Source: an uncultured Solobacterium sp.
GTDB taxonomy: Bacteria; Bacillota_I; Bacilli_A; Erysipelotrichales; Erysipelotrichaceae
Direction of reading: 5' to 3'
NCBI GenBank assembly: GCA_905235315.1
Contig: CAJOLG010000064.1
Location: 1 to 8,643, forward strand
DNA length: 8,643 nucleotides
The notes below the pieces were generated by a model that did not search any database, had not been told where the DNA came from, and worked only from the letters and a program-made list of their open reading frames with translations. This document shows, one piece after another, positions 1 to 6,223 of the stretch; position 1 is the first letter of the stretch, and the number at the start of each line of letters is the position of its first letter. The position numbers were made by a program, and so were the translations under genes.

Positions 1-2
1 CC

Positions 3-128
3 GAAAACGATATCTCCGTTCTGCGGCAGACGGGGCTTCCATTCATTCCGGAAGATATGAGGAGCGATTTCATGTATCATATGTTTACAAAAAATCCCGG
101 ATACCCGGGCCCAACAAAGTTATTATAG
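3..128 (+). CDS. C-terminal fragment of an unrecognised protein (cut by window start)
   Basis: An open frame runs from the window edge to a TAG at 126-128 and gives 41 residues ending in GYPGPTKLL. Codon choice (CTG, CGG, CCG, GAA, GAT, ATC) matches the confident genes downstream, which favours a real gene whose 5' part lies outside the window. The visible tail has no transmembrane segment and no motif I recognise. A second frame (from base 2) also stays open to about 202 but has poorer codon style. No U-tract terminator follows the stop. A small hairpin (CCCGG 96-100 with CCGGG 105-109) lies inside the frame; on the minus strand it would be followed by a run of T. Function is unknown and I am only moderately sure the frame is coding. 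Confidence 0.45.
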   Translation, partial: ENDISVLRQTGLPFIPEDMRSDFMYHMFTKNPGYPGPTKLL

Positions 129-209
129 GTGATAAAAAAATAAATTTAAAGACTGTTCAAAATATATATGCAGGCTATATTGAAAGTGTAAAGAGAAACT
201 GAACCCAAC

Positions 210-429
210 GGAGGTACAGATTATGAAGAAGGTGCTCCTCGAATACTGATTCGGGTTCTCTGAATTACGCAGAACATTCAGGGAACGGATCATCCTCAGA
301 ATCAAATAGAAAGAAAGTCTGCGATGAGGACAGACCAATGGACAAGTTCGATCACTAAAACTGAATGATTTAATCATCCGGAGTAATCCGGAAGAAACAG
401 GTACCAATACCTATCTGCGGAAAGATTAA
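210..429 (+). pseudogene. Possible decayed small lipoprotein gene, or a short leader ORF
   Basis: A perfect GGAGG (210-214) sits 8 nt before ATG 223, yet that frame encodes only MKKVLLEY before TGA 247-249. From about 227 the next frame is open to TAA 356-358. It begins CSSNTDSGS, which looks like the mature end of a lipoprotein after its lipid-attached Cys, and continues with a hydrophilic Ser/Asn-rich run. The original frame is open again from 328 and ends in NTYLRKD at TAA 427-429. One reading is a lipoprotein gene that lost the hydrophobic core of its signal peptide and suffered at least one more frameshift. The alternative is a genuine 8-codon leader peptide with unrelated DNA behind it. 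No protein family is recognised. The AT-rich stretch at about 129-200 may hold the old promoter (TATATT at 176-181), but its -35 is weak. Apart from this candidate, nothing is seen between 129 and 454. Confidence 0.3.
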
Positions 430-454
430 AAAAACACCGCAAAAAAAGAAATGA

Positions 455-496
455 GGTCTCCGTAGCTGCAGTTAACCTGCACCGGAGTCCTTTTTT
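455..496 (+). terminator. Rho-independent terminator upstream of the M24 peptidase gene
   Basis: The outer arms GGTCTCCG (455-462) and CGGAGTCC (483-490) pair with one mismatch. Inside them TGCAG and CTGCA pair around a TTAAC loop (467-481). Six T follow at 491-496. An A-rich stretch just before the stem would let the same hairpin work in the minus direction too. It insulates the aminopeptidase gene from whatever lies upstream. Confidence 0.75.
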
Positions 497-505
497 ATAT
501 ATAAT
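477..505 (+). promoter_or_regulatory. Probable sigma-A promoter for the pepP-exoA unit
   Basis: A consensus -10 TATAAT lies at 500-505, about 30 nt before ATG 535. The hexamer 17 nt upstream (CTGCAC, 477-482) is a poor -35 and sits within the right side of the terminator hairpin. The predicted transcript would start near 512 and have a leader of about 23 nt carrying GAGG (524-527). The -10 is convincing by sequence and position; the -35 is not. Confidence 0.5.
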
Positions 506-534
506 ATTGTTCGGTTAGTTTGCGAGGATAAAAC

Positions 535-2328
535 ATGATAACAGTTGATGAAAGAATCCGGGAAGTGCGGCAGCTGATGAAGCGTCGGAAGATTGATATT
601 TATTATGTTCCGAACGAGGACGATCATCTGTCGGCGGAATATACCGCGCCTTATTTCCGCTGTAAATCCTTCCTTTCGGGCTTTACCGGCGAGTCAGGGT
701 GTGTGATCATCACAAAATCCTTTGCGGGGCTCTGGACCGACGGACGGTATTTCACACAGGCCGAGAAGGAACTGGAAGGCACGTGCATTACGCTGATGCG
801 CCTGCGGCAGGAAGGTGTTCCCGATCCGATTGATTTTCTGATTCAGAAGACCCCGAAAAACGGGGTGCTCGGGTTTGACGGAAGAGTCGTAAGTGCTGTC
901 AATGCACGAAAACTGGCCGATGCGCTTCAGAAGAAGAATGCGAAGATCCGGATGGACGAAGATTTCGCAGGCGAAGTCTGGGGAAAGGACCGCCCGTATA
1001 TGCCGGCGGACAGACTCTGGGTGCTGCCGGTGAAGTATACCGGGGAAACCGCGGAACAGCGGATCGCCCGGGTCCGGGCGGCGATGAAGGAGAAAGGTGC
1101 AGACACCCTGATCCTGACCCGTCTGGAAGATCCCTGCTGGATACTGAACATCCGGGGAAATGATATTGAGAGCACACCGGTTGCCTACGCGTTTATGCTG
1201 GTGACAAAGACCCGGGTGTTCTATTACATCGACTTTGAGAAAGTCAGTGCGGAGGTGAAGAAGCACTTTGCGAAATACGGGGTTGCGGTGCGGCCGTACG
1301 CCATGCTGGGGAAAGATCTTGCGACCCTCCGCAAGCGGACGATCTGGGCGGAGCTCAATACCCTGAGCGCCGCACTGTATTCCCGGCTGGACAGCTCCAA
1401 TACGATTATCAATGAGATGTCGCCGGTACAGCAGTTCCGGGCGGTCAAAAACGAAACCGAAATCAACAATACCGTCAACGCTCATATCAAAGACGGTGCT
1501 GCGATGGTGAAGTTCCTGTACTGGATCAAACAGAACGCGGAACGCGGGGACCTGACGGAAGTCAGTGCGCAGAATTACCTGTATGAGCTCCGGGCGCAGG
1601 GCGAGGATTATATTGAGCCTTCCTTCCCGACCATCTGTGCGTATCAGGAAAACGGCGCCATGATGCACTACAATGCGACCGAAGAAAATCATTCCCCCAT
1701 CAAGGCAAAGGGATTCCTGCTGGTGGACTCCGGCGGAACCTACAAAGACGGCACGACCGATATCACCCGCACGATTGCGGTGGGAAAGCTGACCGCAGAG
1801 GAAAAACGTCTTTATACCAAAGTCCTGAAAGGGCATCTCGGGCTGATGGGGGCACACTTCCTGTACGGAACCGCAGGAAACAACCTGGACATTCTTGCGC
1901 GCCGCCCGCTCTGGAATGAGAATATCGATTACCAGTGCGGAACCGGACACGGCGTCGGACATGTGCTTTCGGTTCATGAAGGCCCGCAGTCGGTTGCCTG
2001 GGGCAGACGCGGAAACGCGGTGCTTGAGGCAGGCATGATTGTTACCGACGAGCCGGGCGTCTATCTGCCGGACAAACTCGGCATCCGCATTGAAAATGAA
2101 CTGCTTGTCGTAAACGGGGAAAAGAACTTTTACGGCCAGTGGATGCATTTTGAAACGATTACCTTCTGTCCGTATGAGACGGAAGCGATTGAAGTATCCC
2201 TGCTTGATGATGAAGAACTGGCGCTGCTGAATGCCTACCATAAAAAGGTATATGAAACCGTCAGCCCGTTCCTCAAACCGAAGGAGAAGACGTGGCTGCG
2301 TTCAGTCACCAAAGCAATCACGCGATGA
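535..2328 (+). CDS. pepP: Xaa-Pro aminopeptidase (aminopeptidase P, M24B), three-domain form
   Basis: Cytosolic metallopeptidase that removes an N-terminal residue preceding proline, used in peptide turnover. The 597-residue protein has the long layout of the eukaryote-like APP1 group: two creatinase-type N-terminal domains (about 1-150 and 160-305), a pita-bread M24 catalytic domain (about 312-530) and the short C-terminal M24 extension (about 535-595). This is clearly longer than the ~440-residue E. coli PepP. All five expected metal ligands are visible: D398 (VDSGG), D409 (TTDITRT), H472 (GTGHGVGH), E506 (TDEPGVY) and E520 (IRIENEL). The supporting His residues H378 and H481 (VHEGP) are also present. 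Start ATG 535 follows GAGG at 524-527 with a 7-nt gap. It is the first gene of a unit with exoA, whose ATG overlaps this stop. No signal peptide is seen. The family call is very secure; substrate details are inferred from the family. Confidence 0.95.
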   Translation: MITVDERIREVRQLMKRRKIDIYYVPNEDDHLSAEYTAPYFRCKSFLSGFTGESGCVIITKSFAGLWTDGRYFTQAEKELEGTCITLMRLRQEGVPDPIDFLIQKTPKNGVLGFDGRVVSAVNARKLADALQKKNAKIRMDEDFAGEVWGKDRPYMPADRLWVLPVKYTGETAEQRIARVRAAMKEKGADTLILTRLEDPCWILNIRGNDIESTPVAYAFMLVTKTRVFYYIDFEKVSAEVKKHFAKYGVAVRPYAMLGKDLATLRKRTIWAELNTLSAALYSRLDSSNTIINEMSPVQQFRAVKNETEINNTVNAHIKDGAAMVKFLYWIKQNAERGDLTEVSAQNYLYELRAQGEDYIEPSFPTICAYQENGAMMHYNATEENHSPIKAKGFLLVDSGGTYKDGTTDITRTIAVGKLTAEEKRLYTKVLKGHLGLMGAHFLYGTAGNNLDILARRPLWNENIDYQCGTGHGVGHVLSVHEGPQSVAWGRRGNAVLEAGMIVTDEPGVYLPDKLGIRIENELLVVNGEKNFYGQWMHFETITFCPYETEAIEVSLLDDEELALLNAYHKKVYETVSPFLKPKEKTWLRSVTKAITR

Positions 2329-3080
2329 AACTGATCTCATGGAATGTCAACGGGCTGCGTGCCTGTATGAAAAAAGGATTCCCGGAATTCTTCCGGGAAG
2401 CGGATGCGGATATTTTCGCCATTCAGGAAACCAAGATGCAGGAGGCGCAGCTGGAAGAGGCGATGATGTTTGAAGGCTATCACCGCTATATGAACAGCGC
2501 CGAGCGAAAAGGCTACAGCGGAACAATGGTCTACACGAAGGAGGAGCCCCTCCGGGTGCTGTATGACATTGAAGGAGACGATACCAGGGAGGGCCGGGTG
2601 ATCTCGCTGGAATATCCGGACTTCTGGTTTGTCTGCGCCTATGTGCCCAACTCCAAGGAAGGGCTGGCACGGCTGCCGTTCCGGATGGAATGGGAGGCAT
2701 GTCTGCGGGCACACCTCATGAAGCTTGACAGGGAGAAGCCGGTCATCTATACCGGCGACCTCAATGTGGCGCATGAGGAGATCGATATTAAGAACCCTGC
2801 GTCCAACCATAAAAACGCCGGCTTCTCAGACGAGGAGCGGGCCGCATTCGGAACACTTCTGGACTGCGGCTTCAGGGATACCTTCCGGACCCTGTATCCG
2901 GATACGGTGCGCTACAGCTGGTGGAGTTACCGGTTCAATGCCCGGAAGAACAATGCCGGATGGCGGATCGACTACTTTGTGGTGTCCGAACGCCTTATGG
3001 GAAATATCGAAGACAGTATGATTTATGACACCGTGGAGGGCAGCGATCACTGCCCGGTCGGACTGACTGTGTCAATCTAG
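2325..3080 (+). CDS. exoA: Exodeoxyribonuclease III / AP endonuclease (ExoA family)
   Basis: Mg-dependent nuclease that cuts DNA 5' to abasic sites and has 3'-5' exonuclease and 3'-phosphatase activity in base-excision repair. The 251 residues equal the family length (B. subtilis ExoA is about 252). Signature residues run in order: N7 (SWNVNGLRA), E35 (IQETK), Y106 (CAYVPN), D145 and N147 (TGDLNVAH), D216 (WRIDYF), D241 and H242 (SDHCPVG). These match the EEP-fold active site of ExoIII/APE1. The frame is open from ATG 2292, but that would add 11 residues before the conserved MKLISWNVNG start. ATG 2325 forms an ATGA overlap with the upstream stop. There is no Shine-Dalgarno directly before it, so translation is probably coupled to the peptidase gene. 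No terminator follows, so some read-through into the next unit is possible. Confidence 0.96.
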   Translation: MKLISWNVNGLRACMKKGFPEFFREADADIFAIQETKMQEAQLEEAMMFEGYHRYMNSAERKGYSGTMVYTKEEPLRVLYDIEGDDTREGRVISLEYPDFWFVCAYVPNSKEGLARLPFRMEWEACLRAHLMKLDREKPVIYTGDLNVAHEEIDIKNPASNHKNAGFSDEERAAFGTLLDCGFRDTFRTLYPDTVRYSWWSYRFNARKNNAGWRIDYFVVSERLMGNIEDSMIYDTVEGSDHCPVGLTVSI

Positions 3081-3098
3081 TATTTACAGCGGTGATTT

Positions 3099-3107
3099 TG
3101 GTACAAT
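3099..3107 (+). promoter_or_regulatory. Probable extended -10 promoter for the pepV run
   Basis: TGGTACAAT (3099-3107) fits the extended -10 pattern TG-N-TATAAT with one change. A TTTACA at 3083-3088 resembles a -35 but is only 13 nt away, too short for a standard spacer. Extended -10 promoters can work without a good -35. The start site would be near 3114, giving a leader of about 110 nt to ATG 3223. Confidence 0.45.
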
Positions 3108-3120
3108 AAGACTATGTTTT

Positions 3121-3197
3121 CCGGCAACGGAAACGGCTGTCCGGGCCATGATGTGCCCGGATCAGAATAGTGCGGGAGTGTTTCGGAGGCTTGCCGG
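3121..3197 (+). other. Structured 5' leader of pepV
   Basis: Two nested stems are visible. The outer one pairs CCGGCAA (3121-3127) with TTGCCGG (3191-3197). The inner one pairs TCCGGGC (3140-3146) with GCCCGGA (3155-3161) around an 8-nt loop. The inner stem can be lengthened by CTG 3137-3139 with CAG 3163-3165 if one base bulges out. A CGGAGGC heptamer occurs twice, at 3184-3190 and at the ribosome binding site (3211-3217), so the first copy could compete for or mimic the second. No U-tract follows, so this is not an ordinary terminator. It matches no riboswitch class I know. A tRNA was considered and excluded because there is no anticodon or T arm in the right place. Confidence 0.35.
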
Positions 3198-3222
3198 CAT
3201 CCGCCCGCAGCGGAGGCGAACG

Positions 3223-4584
3223 ATGAATGTCAGAACAATGGTGATCGGATACCGGGATGAGCTTGTGGATCGTCTTGGCAGACTGGTTGCGATAAACAGT
3301 ACAGAAGGTGTGCCGGCAGAAGGCGCACCGTTCGGCACAGGCCCGCGGGATGCGCTTCAGCTTGCGCTCCGGATGCTGGAAGAAGACGGCTTCAGAACTG
3401 TAAACCTGGACAACTACTGCGGCTATGCAGAATTCGGTGAGGGAAATGAACTTATCGGAGTGATCGGGCATCTTGATGTGGTGCCTGCGAATATGGAAGA
3501 CGGCTGGAATACCGATCCGTTTGTCATGACGGAGAAAGACGGCATTCTGTACGGCCGTGGTGTGGACGATGACAAAGGCGCGGTGGTCGCCAGTATGATC
3601 GCGCTCAAGGTCCTGCGCGATCTGAAGGTCCCCGTAAACAAACGGATCCGTCTGATTATGGGCACCAATGAAGAGACCGGCTCCCGCTGCCTGGAATACT
3701 ATGTGAACCATGAAGGGCATGTGGATTACGGATTCACCCCGGACGGCGACTTTCCCGGCGTACATGGGGAAAAGGGAATGATCGGTGCGGAATTCCACTG
3801 TGCCGACACCAGTATTCTTGATATCCGCGGCGGTACGGCACGCAATATCGTGTGCGCGCGCTGCACGGCGAAGGTTCCGAAAACCTGCTATTCGTCAAAG
3901 AAGTTCGGCGACTGGCTCCACAATCTGAATATCGATTTTGATGTGACCGAGGAAGACGGAATCAATACGATTACCGTGTACGGCAAGGCGGCACACGCCA
4001 GTACACCGGAGATCGGCGTCAACGCGATCTCCTGTCTGATTGTCGCGCTGAAGGAAGCGGGCATGCAGGATCCGTTTGTGGATTTCTACTGCAGCCGGTT
4101 CGGTCTTGCGACCGACGGCAGCGGTCTGAATGCGAAACTTGAAGATGAGTTCGGTGTCCTGACACTGAACATCGGAATGATTTCAATGAACGACGGCGTC
4201 ATCACCGGCACCATCGATATCCGTACACCGGTAACCATGAGCACGAAATCCGTGGTCAAGGCAATGACACCGCGGCTTTCCGATGCGAACGGGGAAATCG
4301 AAATTCTTGGGACGGTGGAGCCGCTCTATTTCCCGGTTGACTCCCAGCTGGTATCCAGCCTGCTCAGTGCCTATCAGGAAGTGACCGGCGATACTGAGTC
4401 GAAGCCGATGACGATGGGCGGCGGCACCTATGCCAAAGGAATCAAAAACACGATTGCCTTCGGGTGCTCGTTCCCCGGAAAGGATTATCACATCCACGAT
4501 GCGAATGAATTTGTCGGCATCGATGAACTTCTGCTGCAGACGGAAATCTATGTACACGCGCTTCTGAAACTGCTCGAAATCTGA
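3223..4584 (+). CDS. pepV: Dipeptidase PepV / Sapep, M20 family zinc peptidase
   Basis: Cytosolic two-metal dipeptidase that splits a broad range of dipeptides, typical of peptide-using Bacillota. The 453 residues match the PepV family (about 450-470). The expected active-site series is present: H83 and catalytic D85 (GHLDVVP), bridging D116 (GRGVDDDKG), catalytic E150 and metal ligand E151 (GTNEETG), D174 (TPDGDFP) and C-terminal H425 (HDANE). H258 (GKAAHAS) lies in the lid domain (about 185-375), which covers the active site in PepV. I chose ATG 3223 because GGAGG (3212-3216) lies 6 nt before it and MNVRTMVIGY begins the usual N-terminal helix. The same frame is open upstream to ATG 3148, but that would add a 25-residue Arg-rich tail translated from the structured leader. 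It is followed after a 36-48 nt gap, holding a weak terminator hairpin, by a HAD phosphatase gene. Confidence 0.94.
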   Translation: MNVRTMVIGYRDELVDRLGRLVAINSTEGVPAEGAPFGTGPRDALQLALRMLEEDGFRTVNLDNYCGYAEFGEGNELIGVIGHLDVVPANMEDGWNTDPFVMTEKDGILYGRGVDDDKGAVVASMIALKVLRDLKVPVNKRIRLIMGTNEETGSRCLEYYVNHEGHVDYGFTPDGDFPGVHGEKGMIGAEFHCADTSILDIRGGTARNIVCARCTAKVPKTCYSSKKFGDWLHNLNIDFDVTEEDGINTITVYGKAAHASTPEIGVNAISCLIVALKEAGMQDPFVDFYCSRFGLATDGSGLNAKLEDEFGVLTLNIGMISMNDGVITGTIDIRTPVTMSTKSVVKAMTPRLSDANGEIEILGTVEPLYFPVDSQLVSSLLSAYQEVTGDTESKPMTMGGGTYAKGIKNTIAFGCSFPGKDYHIHDANEFVGIDELLLQTEIYVHALLKLLEI

Positions 4585-4592
4585 AAATACGC

Positions 4593-4617
4593 AACGGCAC
4601 GGAACACGTGCCGTTTT
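4593..4617 (+). terminator. Terminator-like hairpin between pepV and the HAD gene
   Basis: Arms AACGGCACG (4593-4601) and CGTGCCGTT (4607-4615) pair perfectly around a GAACA loop. Only four T follow (4614-4617, partly inside the stem), and the next gene begins a few bases later. It is probably a partial terminator or an mRNA 3'-end stabiliser that lowers, but does not abolish, transcription of the three genes downstream. Confidence 0.5.
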
Positions 4618-4632
4618 GGAATGGTGACTGAA

Positions 4633-5466
4633 ATGAAAAAAGTTGCGATCATGTATGACTACGACAAGACGCTGTGCGACCGCGACATGCAGGAGTACAG
4701 CCTGATACCGAACCTCGGGTACGCCGACGCAAAAGACTTCTGGAACGAAGTCGGAGAACTGTCGGCGGCGGGCAGAATGGACGGTATCAGCGCATATCTT
4801 TATCTGCTGAAAAAGAAGTTCGAAGAAGCGGGGCATCCGCTGAAACGATCGGACTTTGAAGGTCTCGGCAAGTCGATCAACCTGTATCCGGGTGTGAAAG
4901 ACTGGTTCCGGAGAATCAACGATTACGGCAGAGAATACGGTCTTACCGTTGAGCATTACATCATTTCTTCCGGCATGGAGGAGATCATTGCGGATTCCCC
5001 GATTGCCTGCGAGATGACAAAGATCTACGCGTGCCGGTATTACTACGATGAAAACAACATTGCGCAGTGGCCGGCGCAGATCGTCAACTATACCACCAAG
5101 ACACAGTACATCTACCGGATCAACAAGCAGGTGCTGGATGAAACCAACGACAGTGATCTCAACACCTGGGTTCCGATGGAAAGCCGTCCGATTCCGTTCA
5201 GCCGGATGATTTACATCGCCGACGGACTGACGGATGTACCGTGCATGAAGCTTGTGAAAGTGAACGGCGGAAAATCGATCGCGGTATACAACCGCAACAG
5301 TGCGGCGGCGGGGTTCGCAGCAGCGAAGCTGATTCGCGAAAACCGTGCGGATTTCATCGCTCCGGCGGATTACACCGACGGAGAAATGATCGACCGGCTT
5401 GTCAAATGCATGCTGGAGGAGATGAGTGCGGCCGCAAAGCTGGAAGACTATAAAGGGGTCATCTGA
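4633..5466 (+). CDS. HAD-superfamily phosphatase, phosphoserine-phosphatase-like
   Basis: Mg-dependent phosphohydrolase acting through an aspartyl-phosphate; the substrate cannot be read from the sequence. In the 277-residue form the HAD motifs are D9-x-D11-K-T13 (YDYDKTLCD, nucleophile D9 and acid D11), motif II S112/S113 (IISSG), a likely motif III Lys at K156 (TTKTQ), and motif IV D197/D201 (IADGLTDVP). A helical cap lies between motifs I and II (about 15-95), as in the SerB-like group, but the protein is longer than SerB. ATG 4621 in the same frame would add MVTE. I prefer ATG 4633 because GGTGA lies just before it and the protein then begins directly at the first beta strand. A GTG at 4624 is another option. 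It is 2 nt from the amidase-fold gene downstream, so the two are co-transcribed. A role as SerB is possible but not supported by context. Confidence 0.85.
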   Translation: MKKVAIMYDYDKTLCDRDMQEYSLIPNLGYADAKDFWNEVGELSAAGRMDGISAYLYLLKKKFEEAGHPLKRSDFEGLGKSINLYPGVKDWFRRINDYGREYGLTVEHYIISSGMEEIIADSPIACEMTKIYACRYYYDENNIAQWPAQIVNYTTKTQYIYRINKQVLDETNDSDLNTWVPMESRPIPFSRMIYIADGLTDVPCMKLVKVNGGKSIAVYNRNSAAAGFAAAKLIRENRADFIAPADYTDGEMIDRLVKCMLEEMSAAAKLEDYKGVI

Positions 5467-5468
5467 TC

Positions 5469-6221
5469 ATGGCAAAGAAACGCAGAAAAAGAATCAACCG
5501 TCAGACCCGGATCCTGTCAATCATCCTGATGGTTCTGGTGGCGCTGATTGCCGGACTTCTGATCTGGCAGGCTGTAAGCGGCGGCAGGAAGGGCGGCGGC
5601 GAAAAACTCACCGTGATGCTGGATAATGCCCACGGCGGAGACAACTCCGGCAGTCAGGGAATTATCAGTGAAGACGAATACAACGAGCATGTGATCGATG
5701 AACTGGCATCCCTGCTCGAAGGGGATGATCGTTTCAGCGTTCTCCGCACCCATGAGGACGGACAGGCAATGGCCGTCTCCACAAGAGTGGAAAAGATCGA
5801 TGAGGCGAAACCGGACATCGTGCTTTCGGTTCGCTGTCATAACGGCGACAGTCCGAATTTCGGAACCATGCTGGTGTTTGCGGACCCGCCTTCCTCGAAG
5901 TATCACAAAGAAAGTCTGGCACTTGCGGAGAAGATCACGGAAGTCTATACCGACGCAGGCTGTTCCCCGCTTTACGGGTATTACTACTATAAGCCGATCA
6001 AGACCGGGTATTATCAGGAACATCTGGTTCCGGCGGACGATGAAACAGACTATGAAGAGGAAACCTGGGAGCTGATGAACGCAAAGGCACCGGTCGTCAT
6101 CGTGTCACAGATCAATGTGAACAACGAAGAAGAAGCTGCCGAGTGGGGAACGGAAGAAGGGTGGAAGAAAGCCGCAAACCTGTATTACCGTGCGCTGGTA
6201 AATATGTATAAGGCAGGCTGA
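5469..6221 (+). CDS. Membrane-anchored N-acetylmuramoyl-L-alanine amidase-fold protein, probably inactive or altered
   Basis: The 250 residues start with a basic segment (KKRRKR) and one transmembrane helix at about 15-36 without a clear cleavage site. The rest should therefore face outside, tethered to the membrane. Residues 46-248 follow the Amidase_3 (AmiC/CwlB) pattern: LDNAHGG in place of DPGHGG (H55), E68 in the E-x-x-x-N motif, STRVEKIDEAKPDIVLSV in place of the LxxRxxxAN...AD-SIH segment, and a C-terminal VVIVSQINVNN. Active members bind zinc with two His and one Glu and use a second Glu in the C-terminal motif (V-E-x-G-F-x-S-N). Here that Glu is S213, and the second His position aligns without gaps to R122, with H124 two residues on. 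H55 and E68 remain. This may be a pseudo-amidase that binds or regulates peptidoglycan, or an enzyme with shifted ligands. It has a 2-nt gap on both sides. An AAGGGG lies about 11 nt before the start. Confidence 0.75.
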   Translation: MAKKRRKRINRQTRILSIILMVLVALIAGLLIWQAVSGGRKGGGEKLTVMLDNAHGGDNSGSQGIISEDEYNEHVIDELASLLEGDDRFSVLRTHEDGQAMAVSTRVEKIDEAKPDIVLSVRCHNGDSPNFGTMLVFADPPSSKYHKESLALAEKITEVYTDAGCSPLYGYYYYKPIKTGYYQEHLVPADDETDYEEETWELMNAKAPVVIVSQINVNNEEEAAEWGTEEGWKKAANLYYRALVNMYKAG

Positions 6222-6223
6222 GT

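Noticed and set aside
96..109. A terminator for a minus-strand gene (CCCGG/CCGGG stem followed by T on the minus strand)
   Set aside because: The stem is only 5 bp, it lies within a plausible plus-strand coding end, and no credible minus-strand gene precedes it.
123..407. A 94-residue minus-strand frame across the 5' intergenic region
   Set aside because: Its protein is a Phe/Ser/Leu-rich run without motifs, it lacks a good ribosome site, and its codon style is unlike the window's genes. It is the complement of the decayed region.
694..2241. A 515-residue minus-strand open frame opposite the M24 peptidase gene
   Set aside because: It lies wholly within a confidently identified gene with all catalytic residues present. 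The antisense product is His/Arg/Pro-rich with no recognisable domain, typical of a shadow frame in GC-rich third positions.
2292..2324. A longer ExoA starting at ATG 2292
   Set aside because: The extra 11 residues precede the conserved family start and have no ribosome site; the ATGA overlap at 2325 is a standard coupled start.
3121..3197. A tRNA gene, suggested by a 7-bp closing stem spanning 77 nt
   Set aside because: There is no anticodon stem at the expected position, no TTC-type T loop with its stem and no D arm; the internal hairpin is in the wrong place.
3148..3222. A longer PepV starting at ATG 3148
   Set aside because: It would add an Arg-rich tail not expected in the family, lacks a ribosome site and is encoded by the structured leader. 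ATG 3223 has GGAGG at 6 nt.
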